Positions 7,372 to 15,077 of a stretch of DNA of 64,000 bases are shown in pieces. Origin of the DNA: Candidatus Leptovillus affinis (GTDB lineage Bacteria > Chloroflexota > Anaerolineae > Promineifilales > Promineifilaceae); assembly GCA_016705235.1 (NCBI GenBank), contig JADIYP010000006.1, positions 806,001-870,000 of the forward strand, given 5' to 3'. Numbering within the stretch: the first letter of the stretch is position 1; each line of letters opens with the position of its first letter. The notes beneath the pieces were generated by a model, which was not told the origin of the DNA, ran no database searches, and saw only the letters and a program-made list of their open reading frames with translations. The translations under genes and the position numbers were made by a program.

Positions 7372-9159
7372 ATGAACCCCAATATGGAATGGTCACAACT
7401 TTTTGTCCAGGCGCTGGTAGAGGCGGGGTTAACGGCCGTCTGCATCTCCCCCGGCTCCCGGTCCACCCCGCTGACGCTGGCCTTTGCCGCCCAGGAGGGC
7501 ATCCAAATTTATCGCCACCTGGACGAGCGCAGCGCGGGGTTTTTTGCTCTGGGATTGGCCGTGGCCACCGATCAGCCAGTGGCCCTGGTGTGTACATCGG
7601 GCACGGCCGTCGCCAACTACTTCCCGGCCATCGTCGAGGCCAACATGAGCCAGGTGCCGCTGCTGGTGCTAACAGGCGACCGCCCGCACGAACTGCGCCA
7701 CAGCGGCGCCAATCAGACCATCGACCAGGTGAAAATTTTTGGCGACCATGTGCTTTGGGCGGTGGACATGCCCATCCCACAGGCCGACGCGCCGGATGTG
7801 GCTCTGCGCCACGTGCAAACAACGGCCGTGCGCGCTTATGCCATGGCCAACGGCCGTCGCAAAGGCCCCGTCCACGTCAATTTTCCCTTCCGCAAACCGT
7901 TGGAACCGGAAACAAGAGACTGGAAACTGGAGACTGGCCCAAAGTCTTCAATCGCCAGTCTCCAATCGTCAGTGTCCATCCTCTCCCGCAGCCAGCAGGA
8001 AGAGCTGACGGCCGTGATCAACCGCCACGAGCGCGGGCTGATCGTGTGTGGGCCGCGCTGTCCCGGCGGCAATTTCCCGCAAGCCGTGGCCGGCTTGTCA
8101 CAAATCAGCGGCTGGCCGATTTTGGCCGATCCGCTGTCGGGCGTGCGCTTTGGGCTGCACGCCAGCGGCACGGTCATCTCCGGCGGCTACGAAACCTATC
8201 TGCAATCAGAAACCATTCGGGTTTCCGGAGAACCCTTCGGGGCTGAACCGGAGGTGATTTTGCGTTTTGGCGCGGTTCCCACCTCCAAATGGCTGAATGC
8301 TTACCTGGAACGCAGCCGCCCCGCCCACCGCATCCACATCCGCGACAACGGCGTCTGGGCCGACGACAGCCACCAGACGACGCTGTTTGTGCAGGCAGAC
8401 GCGGAGCAGGCATGTTACCAGATCGCCCAGGGCGTGTATCCCCGCTTGTCGTCGGCGTGGTTGGATGCGGTGGTTGCGGTGGAAACGGCCGTCTGGCAAA
8501 AGCTGGAAACCGTGGCCGCCAATTCGGCCGAGCTGACCGATTTTTGGGCGGTGTGGGATGTGATGGCGATGATGCCGCCCAACGGCCGTTTGTTTGTGGG
8601 CAACAGTTTGCCGGTGCGCCATGTGGATCAGTTTGCACGGCCGTCGGCCAAACCCATCCACGTCTACGCCAACCGCGGCGCATCGGGCATTGATGGCAAC
8701 GTCTCCACCGCGCTCGGTTACGGTGCGGCCGGCCGCGCGCCGCTGGTGGCCATCCTGGGCGACATCACCTTCTACCACGACATGAACGGCCTGCTGCATG
8801 TAACGCAGCGGCGCGGAGGCGCAGAGGCACAACCCGAAATCCGAAATCCGAAATCCGAAATCGCGCCTGTCACCTTCGTGGTCATCAACAACAACGGCGG
8901 CGGCATCTTCCGCCGCTTGCCGATTGCTGAATTTGAGCCGGAATTTAGCGCGCTCTTTCTAACCCCCCACGACCTGGATTTTGCCCACGCGGCGCGGCTG
9001 TATGGCCTGGATTTTGTGCGCGTGACCGACCGGGCGGCGCTGCGCGAAGCCTTAGGCGCGCGTATGTATGATCGACGGCCGTGTCTGATTGAGGTGATGA
9101 GTGACGGCCGTTACGACGATCAACGCCGACGAGAAATTAATAAAATAGCTAACAGCTAA
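7372..9159 (+). CDS. menD: SEPHCHC synthase (MenD)
   Basis: ThDP-dependent 2-succinyl-5-enolpyruvyl-6-hydroxy-3-cyclohexene-1-carboxylate synthase, 595 aa: condenses isochorismate with 2-oxoglutarate. Typical MenD opening (CISPGSRSTPLTLA, HLDERSAGFFALG), the LTGDRPHELR loop, SGIDGNVSTALG and the ThDP/Mg motif GDITFYHDMNG...NNNGGGIF. Two repeat-derived insertions are translated in frame: about 20 residues (TRDWKLETGPKSS...) between the PYR and middle domains, and about 15 (PEIRNPKSEIA) directly before the strand VTFVVINNNGG of the cofactor domain. The C-terminal residues NKIANS come from a third palindrome. The gene remains open, so it is probably functional. Confidence 0.93.
   Translation: MNPNMEWSQLFVQALVEAGLTAVCISPGSRSTPLTLAFAAQEGIQIYRHLDERSAGFFALGLAVATDQPVALVCTSGTAVANYFPAIVEANMSQVPLLVLTGDRPHELRHSGANQTIDQVKIFGDHVLWAVDMPIPQADAPDVALRHVQTTAVRAYAMANGRRKGPVHVNFPFRKPLEPETRDWKLETGPKSSIASLQSSVSILSRSQQEELTAVINRHERGLIVCGPRCPGGNFPQAVAGLSQISGWPILADPLSGVRFGLHASGTVISGGYETYLQSETIRVSGEPFGAEPEVILRFGAVPTSKWLNAYLERSRPAHRIHIRDNGVWADDSHQTTLFVQADAEQACYQIAQGVYPRLSSAWLDAVVAVETAVWQKLETVAANSAELTDFWAVWDVMAMMPPNGRLFVGNSLPVRHVDQFARPSAKPIHVYANRGASGIDGNVSTALGYGAAGRAPLVAILGDITFYHDMNGLLHVTQRRGGAEAQPEIRNPKSEIAPVTFVVINNNGGGIFRRLPIAEFEPEFSALFLTPHDLDFAHAARLYGLDFVRVTDRAALREALGARMYDRRPCLIEVMSDGRYDDQRRREINKIANS
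7916..7978. repeat. in-frame palindromic element inside menD (first)
   Basis: GAGACTGGAAACTGGAGACTGG faces CCAGTCTCCAATCGTCAGTG. Encodes DWKLETGPKSSIASLQSS, in the same frame and with the same peptide pattern as the two menF copies. Confidence 0.78.
8803..8865. repeat. in-frame repeat inside menD (second)
   Basis: Four tandem CCGAAAT words preceded by a GCGG/GAGGCGCAGAGGC stretch. Encodes PEIRNPKSEI immediately before the ThDP-domain strand; the same RNP-S-I peptide pattern occurs in the MutS insertion at 60991-61066. Confidence 0.7.
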
Positions 9160-9203
9160 CAGCTAACAGCTGTTAGCTGTTAGCTGTTAGCTGTTAGCTA
9201 TTG
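9144..9203. repeat. large near-perfect palindrome at menD end
   Basis: Three CTAACAG repeats meet four TGTTAGC repeats, forming an almost perfect hairpin of about 28 bp per arm. It includes the menD stop codon and ends just upstream of the menB ribosome-binding site. Same family as 4945-5003. Confidence 0.8.
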
Positions 9204-9224
9204 ACAATTTAAAGGAGCATGACA

Positions 9225-10061
9225 ATGAATTGGCAAACCGTAAAAGAATACGACGACATCACCTACCAAAAATCGGGCGGCATGGCCCGCATCGCCTTTA
9301 ACCGCCCGGAAATCCGCAACGCCTTCCGGCCTAAAACCATCAACGAGATGATCGACGCTTTCCGTCACGTCTGGATGGACCAGGAAGTCGGCGTGATTTT
9401 GCTTACCGGCAACGGCCCCTCGCCCAAAGATGGCGTCCACGCCTTCTGCGCCGGCGGCGACCAGAGCGTGCGCGGCCATGCCGGCTACGTCGGCGACGAT
9501 GGCGTGCCGCGCCTGAACGTTTTGGAATTGCAGCGCATCATTCGCACCATGCCCAAAGTGGTCATCGCCCTGGTTAATGGCTACGCGATAGGCGGCGGCC
9601 ATGTGCTGCACGTGGTATGCGACCTGAGCCTGGCCAGCGAAAACGCCATCTTCGGCCAGACCGGCCCCATCGTCGGCAGCTTCGACGCCGGATACGGCTC
9701 GGCTACCCTGGCGCGCATCGTCGGCCAGAAAAAAGCGCGGGAAATCTGGTATCTTTGCCGCCAGTACACAGCCCAGGAAGCGCTGGAAATGGGGCTGGTG
9801 AACAAAGTCCTGCCCACCGTGGAAGCCCTGGAAGCCGAGGGCGTCGATTGGGCGCAGGAAATCCTCACCAAGTCGCCAATTGCCATCCGCTTCCTGAAGG
9901 CGGCGATGAACGCCGATATGGACGGGCAAACCGGTCTGCAAGTGCTGGCCGGCGATTCGACGATGCTCTTTTACATGACGGAAGAGGGCAGCGAAGGCAA
10001 AAATGCCTTCCTGGAAAAACGCGCGCCGGATTTTGAAACAAAGTACCCCTGGCGGCCATAA
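9225..10061 (+). CDS. menB: 1,4-dihydroxy-2-naphthoyl-CoA synthase (MenB)
   Basis: Crotonase-fold ring-closing enzyme: OSB-CoA to DHNA-CoA. Diagnostic MenB features are present: RPEIRNAFRPKTI, the HAFCAGGDQSVRG segment, NGYAIGGGH oxyanion helix, QTGPIVGSFDAGYG with the MenB-specific Asp, and the C-terminal GKNAFLEKRAPDF. AAAGGAG at 9211-9217 lies 7 nt before ATG 9225 and only 1 nt before ATG 9219, so I prefer 9225 (278 aa). Near-normal family length. It follows menD closely, separated only by a palindrome. Confidence 0.95.
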   Translation: MNWQTVKEYDDITYQKSGGMARIAFNRPEIRNAFRPKTINEMIDAFRHVWMDQEVGVILLTGNGPSPKDGVHAFCAGGDQSVRGHAGYVGDDGVPRLNVLELQRIIRTMPKVVIALVNGYAIGGGHVLHVVCDLSLASENAIFGQTGPIVGSFDAGYGSATLARIVGQKKAREIWYLCRQYTAQEALEMGLVNKVLPTVEALEAEGVDWAQEILTKSPIAIRFLKAAMNADMDGQTGLQVLAGDSTMLFYMTEEGSEGKNAFLEKRAPDFETKYPWRP

Positions 10062-10083
10062 GTAACTTTTTGGTATCTATAAC

Positions 10084-10116
10084 AGACCCTAAGGGTTTTA
10101 AAAACCCTTAGGGTCT
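10084..10116. terminator. AGACCCTAAGGGTTTT hairpin after menB
   Basis: AGACCCTAAGGGTTT followed by its complement AAACCCTTAGGGTCT, then TCTC. A compensated variant of the 7319 palindrome: both arms changed C to T / G to A, which supports selection or copying of the hairpin as a unit. Confidence 0.6.
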
Positions 10117-10152
10117 TCTCGAGAACCTGTTAATAAATTGAGGAGACATCAA

Positions 10153-11532
10153 ATGACCAAAACAACCCCACCCCTGGTATCTGGAGCCAAACCGGGCATC
10201 GGCCATGCGCTGGAATTTCAGCGCGACCGGCTGAGTTTAGTGCAGCGGGGATTCACCGAGCATGGCGGCGTGTTTGCGCTGAAACTGGCCAAACAAAATG
10301 TGGCCGTGGTGATTGGCCCTGATAACCAGAAAACCTTTTTTATGGAGACCGACAAAGCCCTGAACATTCAGGAGCCGTACAGCTATTTGCGGGCGATGTT
10401 CGGGGAAGTGCTGTTTTTAGCGCCTCATGAGGAGTATTTAAGGCAACGGCCGTTTGTCCAAGAAATGTTCAAACGCGAAAAAATGCTGCACTATGTTGAC
10501 GTGATGCAAGAGGAAGTGCGAGCCTGGCTGGATACCCTGGGCGACGAAGGCGAAATGGAAATTACCGGGCAGATTGCCCATCTGGTGCAAGAAGTGGCCG
10601 GCAACTGCTTTTTAGGCCGCCAAGCACACCAGCAAATCGGCCGTGAGTTTTGGGATTTATACGCCGATTTGAGCAAAGCGCTGGATCCGCTGCTGCCGCC
10701 CAATTTACCGCTGCCCAAATTTATCCGGCGAGACAAGGCCAAAGCGCGCATGGGCGAAATTCTGCGCCCCATCATCGCCGAACGGCGGCAGAACCCGGAG
10801 CAGTACGACGACTTTTTGCAAGACCTGATCATCAAAGAAGATCAGGCTGGCGCCCAAATTGATGAAGAACTCATCCTCAATATGCTGCTGGGGTTTATGT
10901 TTGCCGGGCACGAAACCACGGCCGGTCAGGCTGCCTGGACCATCATCCTGCTGCTGCAAAACCCGGATTATTTGCGGCTGGTGCTGGACGAAATCGACCG
11001 GGTGGCGCCGTATGGCGTGCATATCGATCCCAAACGCATGGTGGCGCTGGACCACATCAGCTGGGCTGTGCGTGAAGTAGAACGGCTGCGCCCATCGGCC
11101 GACCTGCTCATGCGCGTGGTGGATGAAGACATCGAATTCGGCGAGTATGTCATCCCGAAGGGCTGGCTGGTGCAGGTGGCGCAAGAAGTCGGCCACAAAC
11201 TGCCGGCTTACTTCGACCAACCGGAGCAATTCGACCCGCTGCGTTTTGCGCCAGGCCGAGAGGAAGACAAGCAGCACCGGTTTGGCTTGTTTGGTTTTGG
11301 CGGCGGGGCGCACAAGTGCACGGGCATGAACTTTGCCAACAACGAAATGACCATCATCACCGCCCTGCTGCTGCGCGAATATGACCTGGAACTGGTGACC
11401 AAGCAGCCAACCATCAAGCGCGGCATGGGCGCAAATCGGCCGTCGGCGACGGTGGTGGGTTATCGGCGGAAGGCGGGGTTGGCGGCTCCCACGGCCGTTT
11501 CCACCCCCACGGCCGCCACGGTAGGAGAATAA
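10153..11532 (+). CDS. cytochrome P450, CYP51-like
   Basis: Haem-thiolate monooxygenase, 459 aa. I-helix oxygen-binding motif FAGHETTAGQA, K-helix E-V-E-R, and haem loop FGFGGGAHKCTG with the cysteine ligand. Segments around KFIRRDKAK, the I-helix and LLREYDLELV resemble bacterial CYP51 (sterol 14-demethylase), so a polycyclic or isoprenoid substrate is plausible; this is judged by eye. No redox partner is nearby. ATG 10153 is preceded by GAGGAGA; an upstream in-frame start at 10138 is less likely. The C-terminal tail is built from ACGGCCGT-type repeats (TAVSTPTAATVGE) and is probably dispensable. Followed 6 nt later by an SDR, so the pair may act on one substrate. Confidence 0.88.
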   Translation: MTKTTPPLVSGAKPGIGHALEFQRDRLSLVQRGFTEHGGVFALKLAKQNVAVVIGPDNQKTFFMETDKALNIQEPYSYLRAMFGEVLFLAPHEEYLRQRPFVQEMFKREKMLHYVDVMQEEVRAWLDTLGDEGEMEITGQIAHLVQEVAGNCFLGRQAHQQIGREFWDLYADLSKALDPLLPPNLPLPKFIRRDKAKARMGEILRPIIAERRQNPEQYDDFLQDLIIKEDQAGAQIDEELILNMLLGFMFAGHETTAGQAAWTIILLLQNPDYLRLVLDEIDRVAPYGVHIDPKRMVALDHISWAVREVERLRPSADLLMRVVDEDIEFGEYVIPKGWLVQVAQEVGHKLPAYFDQPEQFDPLRFAPGREEDKQHRFGLFGFGGGAHKCTGMNFANNEMTIITALLLREYDLELVTKQPTIKRGMGANRPSATVVGYRRKAGLAAPTAVSTPTAATVGE

Positions 11533-11538
11533 CCAGCC

Positions 11539-12438
11539 ATGTCCACATCCAACAAGACCTGGTTTATAGCCGGAACGGCCGTCAGCGCCGCCGCTCTGGT
11601 GTTGTGGCAGAAAAACAAGACCAAGCCGGTGGTGAGAAACGGCCGTACCTTTGGCCAACAATACGGCCCCTGGGCCATCGTCACCGGCGCGGCGCGGGAA
11701 GAAGGCATCGGCTACGGCTTCGCCCGCCAACTGGCCGGGCAGCACATCAATTTAATCCTGGTAGACATCCTGGGCGACGAACTCGAAGCCCGCGCCGCAA
11801 CGCTGCGCCAAACTTATTATGTTAAAGTGAAAACGGCCGTTATCGACCTGGGCCAACGCGATTTTCTCGCCCAACTGCTGCCTGTGACCGACGGGCTGGA
11901 AATCGGCCTGCTGGTTTGTAACCACATGTTCACCCCCAAAGACACCCCGCCGATTTTGCAAATGGACCTGGAAACCCATCACGCCATGATCGACACCAAC
12001 GCCCGCGCCTACACCACACTGGTCCACGCCTACGGGCGGCAGATGGTGGCGCAAGGGCACGGCGGCATTTTGCTGGTATCGTCGCAGGCCGCTTTGCGCG
12101 GCACGCCCTACACCGGCGCATACTCGGCCAACAAAGCCTTTCAGATGATGCTCGGCGAATCGTTGTGGTATGAACTGCGCCAAGCGAACGTCGATGTGCT
12201 GGTGTTAACGCCCGGCCTGACCAATACCCAGGGCAACGACCTCGACGGCTATCCGCCCATCATGATGATGGAAGTGGAACCGGTGGTGCGCGAGGCGTTG
12301 GCCGGATTGGGGCACAAACATCTGGTTATTCCTGGTCCGGTGAATAAAATTATGCAGTTTGCTGCGGCGCACCTGATGACCCGGCGCGGTGCGCTGATTG
12401 CCAGCGGTGATTTGATGGCGCGCGGGCTGGGCAAGTAG
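11539..12438 (+). CDS. membrane-anchored short-chain dehydrogenase/reductase
   Basis: SDR of 299 aa with an N-terminal hydrophobic anchor (about residues 7-23, FIAGTAVSAAALVLW). Nucleotide-binding motif TGAAREEGIGYGFA, the NNAG position replaced by VCNHM, catalytic Ser in LLVSSQAA and Y-S-A-N-K. The layout resembles 17-beta-hydroxysteroid dehydrogenase 12 / 3-oxoacyl-CoA reductase relatives, which are also membrane-anchored. Starts 6 nt after the P450 stop; joint oxidation of an isoprenoid or steroid-like lipid is an inference. Confidence 0.82.
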   Translation: MSTSNKTWFIAGTAVSAAALVLWQKNKTKPVVRNGRTFGQQYGPWAIVTGAAREEGIGYGFARQLAGQHINLILVDILGDELEARAATLRQTYYVKVKTAVIDLGQRDFLAQLLPVTDGLEIGLLVCNHMFTPKDTPPILQMDLETHHAMIDTNARAYTTLVHAYGRQMVAQGHGGILLVSSQAALRGTPYTGAYSANKAFQMMLGESLWYELRQANVDVLVLTPGLTNTQGNDLDGYPPIMMMEVEPVVREALAGLGHKHLVIPGPVNKIMQFAAAHLMTRRGALIASGDLMARGLGK

Positions 12439-12446
12439 GGCTGACA

Positions 12447-12506
12447 AGACCCCAAGGGTTGGGTACCCAAAACATCCTAATTCTCAGGAGCCAACCCTTG
12501 GGGTCT
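12447..12506. terminator. AGACCCCAAGGGTTGG ... CCAACCCTTGGGGTCT hairpin
   Basis: Same family as 7319 and 10084 but with a 28-nt loop. Lies directly after the SDR stop codon and before the pcs leader; a terminator or processing hairpin is likely. Confidence 0.6.
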
Positions 12507-12573
12507 ATCGTTACTCCACTTTTAACCCAGGCAGCATTATGCAGCTTATTTTTGGCTTTGGTGCAGGAGGCAC

Positions 12574-13305
12574 ATGATTCATCCGCGTACTTTTTCTTGG
12601 CCCCGAATTTTAGCGGCGTGGGGGGTACACGCCCTGACTGCGAGCACGGCCGTTTTCAGTTTTCTGGCTATTTTGGCGATTATGGCGCAGGAATGGCGCA
12701 CGGCCGTTGTCTGGATGGGCATCGCAGCCATTATTGACGGCTTCGACGGCGCATTGTCGCGCTGGGTAGACGTAAAACGCGTCCTGCCCAAATTCGACGG
12801 CGCGCTATTAGATAACATCGTCGATTACCAGACGTATGTCTTGGTCCCGGCCTTCTTCATTTACCAGGCGCAGTTGGTTCCGCCAGCCTGGCTGCTGATC
12901 GTGCCGACCCTGATGCTCATGAGTTCCGGCTACCAATTCGCCCAGACCGACGCCAAAACGGGCGACCACTTCTTCCAGGGTTTTCCCTCTTATTGGAATG
13001 TGGTAGCCATTTATTTAATGCTGCTGCGGCTGCCAACGGCCGTCAACCTGTTGGTTTTGCTGGCCTGCGTCGTGCTGGTCTTTGTGCCCATCAAATATCT
13101 TTACCCCTCCCGCATGACCCGCTACCGCCTGCAAACCCTGCTGCTCAGCGGCCTCTGGCTGGTCATGTTAGCCTGGGCGATGCTCGTCTACCCGACCCAT
13201 TTGTGGCTGTCCTGGGCCTCGTTGTTTTTCATCGTTTACTATCTCGGCCTCAGCCTGATCCTCACACGGCAAATGGCCAGAATCAAACCTTATAGTTCCG
13301 GCTAG
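12574..13305 (+). CDS. pcs: phosphatidylcholine synthase (Pcs)
   Basis: CDP-diacylglycerol-choline O-phosphatidyltransferase, 243 aa with about eight membrane helices; makes phosphatidylcholine in one step from choline. The CDP-alcohol phosphotransferase motif is present as D-G-A-L-S-R...G-A-L-L-D-N-I-V-D, with Ser in place of the usual Ala. What points to Pcs rather than PgsA/PssA is the surrounding sequence: VHALTAS, VLPKFDGALLDNIVDY, TYVLVPAF, SSGYQFAQTDAKT and FFQGFPSYWN, which parallel the rhizobial Pcs family. Preceded by GGAGGCAC. It sits between the P450/SDR pair and menE. Pcs is best known from Proteobacteria, so its presence here is notable. Confidence 0.88.
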   Translation: MIHPRTFSWPRILAAWGVHALTASTAVFSFLAILAIMAQEWRTAVVWMGIAAIIDGFDGALSRWVDVKRVLPKFDGALLDNIVDYQTYVLVPAFFIYQAQLVPPAWLLIVPTLMLMSSGYQFAQTDAKTGDHFFQGFPSYWNVVAIYLMLLRLPTAVNLLVLLACVVLVFVPIKYLYPSRMTRYRLQTLLLSGLWLVMLAWAMLVYPTHLWLSWASLFFIVYYLGLSLILTRQMARIKPYSSG

Positions 13306-13308
13306 CAG

Positions 13309-13443
13309 CCTGTCGGAGAACTCAGGATAGGTACACGAATTAAACGGGTTCGACGGATTTCACCAGCTAAATCACCAGAAAATCGGTGGAAGTCCGTTAA
13401 ATCCATGTCATCGGTGTACCATTTTCACTTTTCCGACAGCCAG
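13309..13443. repeat. long imperfect inverted repeat (MITE-like)
   Basis: Outer arms CTGTCGGA/TCCGACAG, inner arms GGTACAC/GTGTACC, and further complementary words (ATTTCACC/GGTGGAA) nest inside. About 135 bp without coding capacity; looks like a miniature inverted-repeat element or a structured intergenic repeat. The rest of 13306-13619 holds the hairpin at 13519 and no gene. Confidence 0.55.
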
Positions 13444-13518
13444 CCAGATGCCTGGAAAGTCCTGTTTTTAGAAATCAAAACGGTTCTTCAGGAATTCAGG
13501 GGATTGACACCCAATGAT

Positions 13519-13576
13519 GCGTGAAGCGTGTTGCGTGACCAGAGAGACCTCACGCAACACGCTTCACGTTTCACGC
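13519..13576. repeat. GCGTGAAGCGTGTTGCGTGA hairpin upstream of menE
   Basis: A 19-bp perfect stem around an 11-nt loop (CCAGAGAGACC). The surrounding sequence, read on the other strand, matches 43985-44050 (TCTCTCTGGTCACG...CAACCCCCTGAAT), so it belongs to a dispersed repeat. Confidence 0.7.
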
Positions 13577-13619
13577 CCGACCCCACGAAATCCTAAAGAC
13601 CCATCAAAACGAGCAGTGA

Positions 13620-15077
13620 ATGATTGATTGGTTAACCGAACGGCGCGTCGCTTCGCCCGAAGCGCTGGCGCTCATCATTGGCGAACAGCGTTGGACCTAT
13701 GCGGCGCTGGACCGGCTAACGGCCGGTCTGGCGGGCTATTTGCAGGCGCAAGGCGTGCAGTTCGGCGATTTTGTCGCCGCGCTGCTGCCCAACGGCCTGC
13801 CCTATGTCTGCCTGATCCACGCCCTGGCGCGGCTTGGCGCAGTGCTGGTTCCCCTGAACACCCGCCTCACACCGGCGGAAATCAACTGGCAGGTTGAACA
13901 AGTAGGAGCAAAATGGCTGGTTACAAACCAGGAACAATTGGCGATTGGCAATTGTCACCTGCTGCTAGTTGATGAAGAACTTTTGGCGACGGCCGTACCG
14001 CTCTCCATTGACCAACGGCCGTTGGCCTTGGACCGGTTGCAGGCGGTGGTTTTTACATCCGGCACGTCGGGCAAACCCAAAGGGGCCATGCTGACGTTTG
14101 CCAATCATTTTTACAGCGCGCAGGCTTCAGCGGAGCGGCTGGGCGTGCAGGCAGATGATTTGTGGCTGAGCGTGCTGCCGTTGTACCACGTCGGCGGGCT
14201 GGCGGTAATTTTTCGCAGTTGTTTGTACGGCACGGCCGTTTCCCTCCACCCGCGCTTCGACCTGGACACCATCAACGACGATCTTGACCACAAACCCATC
14301 ACCCTCATTTCGCTGGTTCCCACCATGCTCCACCGCCTGCTGCAAACGCGCACAACCTGGCCAGACACACTCCGGCTGGCGCTCCTGGGCGGCGCGGCGG
14401 CCACGCCAGAACTACTGCGGCGAGCGTTGGCTGCTGGCGTGCCGGTTGCCACAACCTATGGCCTGACGGAAGCATCCAGCCAGGTGGCCACCATGCTGCC
14501 GCCGGATGTGGCGCGGAAACCCGGCAGCGTCGGCCAGCCCCTGCCCGGTACAACGGTGACCATTGTGGACGAAAACGGCCGTTCCCTCCCCCCCCACACC
14601 TACGGCGAAATCGTCGTCGCCGGACCCACGGTCATGGCGGGCTATTGGCGTGCGGAGTCCGCACGCCGCACGCCGCACGCCCCACTCCCCTCGCATCCGA
14701 CCGGCGACATTGGCTACCTGGATGAGGAGGGCGATTTGTGGATCGTGCAGCGGCGCAGCGATTTGATTGTCACTGGCGGCGAAAATGTGTACCCGGCGGA
14801 AGTGGAGACGGTGTTGAAGGGACATACGGCCGTGGCCAATGCCTGCGTCGTGGGCGTGCCAGATGCCGAGTGGGGGCAGAAAGTGGCGGCGCTGGTGCAG
14901 CTTCGCCCTGGAACGGCACTCACCGAGGCTGAATTGCTGGCCCACTGCCGCGAACGGTTGGCCGGCTACAAACAGCCGCGCCTCATTCGCTTCGCCGCCG
15001 ATTTGCCGCAAACGGCATCGGGCAAAATCGCCCGGAACACCATCGTGGACATCATGAGCGACGTGGCAAGGAATTGA
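13620..15077 (+). CDS. menE: o-succinylbenzoate-CoA ligase (MenE)
   Basis: Adenylate-forming enzyme, 485 aa: activates OSB to OSB-CoA before MenB. AMP-binding motif FTSGTSGKPKGAML, LPLYHVGG, the TYGLTEASSQV motif, GDIGYLDEEG and C-terminal ASGKIARN with the catalytic Lys. Two repeat-derived patches are translated: QLAIGNC near residue 105 from a 22-bp palindrome, and AESARRTPHAPL near residue 345 from a GCGTGCGGAGTCCGCACGC palindrome. Menaquinone context favours MenE over other acyl-CoA ligases. Confidence 0.87.
   Translation: MIDWLTERRVASPEALALIIGEQRWTYAALDRLTAGLAGYLQAQGVQFGDFVAALLPNGLPYVCLIHALARLGAVLVPLNTRLTPAEINWQVEQVGAKWLVTNQEQLAIGNCHLLLVDEELLATAVPLSIDQRPLALDRLQAVVFTSGTSGKPKGAMLTFANHFYSAQASAERLGVQADDLWLSVLPLYHVGGLAVIFRSCLYGTAVSLHPRFDLDTINDDLDHKPITLISLVPTMLHRLLQTRTTWPDTLRLALLGGAAATPELLRRALAAGVPVATTYGLTEASSQVATMLPPDVARKPGSVGQPLPGTTVTIVDENGRSLPPHTYGEIVVAGPTVMAGYWRAESARRTPHAPLPSHPTGDIGYLDEEGDLWIVQRRSDLIVTGGENVYPAEVETVLKGHTAVANACVVGVPDAEWGQKVAALVQLRPGTALTEAELLAHCRERLAGYKQPRLIRFAADLPQTASGKIARNTIVDIMSDVARN
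13934..13955. repeat. 22-bp palindrome inside menE
   Basis: ACAATTGGCGATTGGCAATTGT, read in frame as QLAIGNC. Shares CAATTG/GGCAATTG words with the intergenic palindrome at 59768-59837. Confidence 0.6.
14647..14690. repeat. GCGTGCGGA palindrome inside menE
   Basis: Perfect palindrome GGCGTGCGGAGTCCGCACGCC followed by GCACGCC iterations; translated as an Arg/Pro-rich loop just before the TGDIGYL motif. Confidence 0.65.
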
